Shown here in pieces: positions 5,605 through 6,345 of a DNA stretch of 6,345 bases; the stretch's first letter is position 1; the number at the start of each line of letters is the position of its first letter. Below the pieces are notes generated by a model, which was not told the DNA's origin, made no database searches, and saw only the letters and a list, made by a program, of their open reading frames with translations. A program made the translations under genes and the position numbers. This stretch comes from Clostridia bacterium (GTDB taxonomy: Bacteria; Bacillota; Clostridia; Oscillospirales; CAG-272). The DNA is taken from positions 1 to 6,345 of the forward strand of contig JAFQWT010000080.1 of the NCBI GenBank assembly GCA_017407375.1, in the 5' to 3' direction.

Positions 5605-6345
5605 ATGGAGAAGAAGATCTATACCGTAAAGGGCGGTGACTGCCGCCCCCTGCCCCACCTCCTTGGCAACGAGGCCGTTGGCGAGGCGAGCCGCACCGAC
5701 CTTTTGGTGCTTCTTTCGCTTTGCGAGCTTGGCTCGGCCGATGCCTCCCGCCTTGCGGAGCTGTTGTCACTGGCCGCGCCCGAGGTGGAGGCCGCCCTGG
5801 CCTTTTGGCGCGGGGCGGGCATCCTGACGCTGACAGCGGCGATGGCGGGTGAGGCAGAGACGACCGACGGTGAGGAAAAAGAAAAGAGAAAACGCCCCCT
5901 GCGCGGCAAGGAGCTGCGGGGCCTTGGGGCCGAGGAGATGGCCTCCGTCATCCGTGAGCGCGGTCTTGCCGAGCTTGTCGAGGCCGCCGAGCAGCAATGC
6001 GGGCGCCTTTTCAACCGCACCGAGCTTTCGATCCTTGTGGGCATGGTCGAGGAGCTGGGCCTTGACGGCGGGTACATACTCACCCTGCTTGCCTATTGCG
6101 ACGGGACAAGCGGCGAGAAAAAGCCGCTCCGCTATGCCGAGCGTGTGGCCGTCCACCTTTGCGAGCACGGCATCGACACCACCGAGGCGCTGGAGGAATA
6201 CATCCGCGAGCGGGAGCTTCTCCACTCCGTGGAGGGGCAGCTGCGCCGCATGTTTGGCATCGGCACCCGCAAGCTCTCCGAGCGTGAGGAGAGCGCCTTC
6301 CTCCGCTGGACCGAGACCTACGGCTACGGTGAGGACGTGATCGGC
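5605..6345 (+). CDS. DnaD-domain replication initiation protein (partial, runs off right edge)
   Basis: There are 247 codons from ATG 5605 to the window end with no stop. Residues about 28-77 look like a small winged-helix domain (SRTDLLVLLSLCELGSADA, then a helix ending FWRGAGILTL). A charged linker follows (83-103, rich in Glu, Lys and Arg). Residues about 112-205 match a DnaD/DnaB C-terminal (DnaB_2) domain: a helix ending CGRLFNRTEL (132-141), VEELGL (148-153), YILTLLAYC (157-165) and YAERVAVHL (177-185). A second DnaB_2 unit starts near 211 (FGIGTRKLSEREESAF at 217-232, then W235 and YGYGEDVI). Such proteins help melt origin DNA and load helicase during replication initiation or restart, usually with a DnaI/DnaC-like ATPase encoded nearby, possibly just past the edge. 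The ribosome binding site is weak (only GGAA at 5593-5596). An in-frame stop at 5578-5580 limits how far upstream it could begin. Confidence 0.88.
   Translation, partial: MEKKIYTVKGGDCRPLPHLLGNEAVGEASRTDLLVLLSLCELGSADASRLAELLSLAAPEVEAALAFWRGAGILTLTAAMAGEAETTDGEEKEKRKRPLRGKELRGLGAEEMASVIRERGLAELVEAAEQQCGRLFNRTELSILVGMVEELGLDGGYILTLLAYCDGTSGEKKPLRYAERVAVHLCEHGIDTTEALEEYIRERELLHSVEGQLRRMFGIGTRKLSEREESAFLRWTETYGYGEDVIG

Overview
This window looks like chromosome of a GC-rich Bacillota bacterium, probably a Clostridia lineage. The grounds are a DnaD-domain replication protein (a Firmicutes family), a C-terminus typical of type III glutamine synthetase, a bacterial-type LeuRS, strong Shine-Dalgarno sequences, and near-consensus sigma-A promoters in AT-rich islands within GC-rich DNA. 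A gut Oscillospirales- or Christensenellales-like host is possible, but the sequence does not settle this.

Layout from left to right. The end of a glnN-like type III glutamine synthetase (+) runs in from the left edge. A hairpin that can terminate both strands separates it from a convergent YgjV-family membrane protein gene (-). That gene is divergent from a DeoR/GlpR-family regulator gene (+), and the 118-base gap holds two face-to-face promoters sharing one palindromic -10 block, plus candidate operators. The regulator gene converges on leuS (-), again across a two-way terminator. leuS is divergent from tsaD (+). Their 437-base gap holds a promoter for each gene, a 9-bp tandem repeat at the leuS transcript start, a terminator-like hairpin on the minus strand, GC-rich hairpins, and a 25-nt tandem repeat array ending just before the tsaD ribosome binding site. 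After a 99-base gap a DnaD-domain gene (+) runs off the right edge.

How the genes relate: leuS (leucyl-tRNA charging), tsaD (t6A37 tRNA modification), glnN (ammonia assimilation) and the DnaD protein (replication initiation) are housekeeping. The only likely local regulatory circuit is the DeoR-family protein acting on itself and perhaps on ygjV. In three cases (ygjV, leuS, tsaD) the longest open frame overshoots the real start. Ribosome binding sites and promoter positions support shorter proteins of 184, 800 and 365 residues.

I see no mobile element, CRISPR array, tRNA, rRNA, defence system or convincing new system. The most unusual items are the 25-nt repeat array in the tsaD leader, the symmetric divergent promoter, and a TsaD with an insertion and changes at conserved positions.
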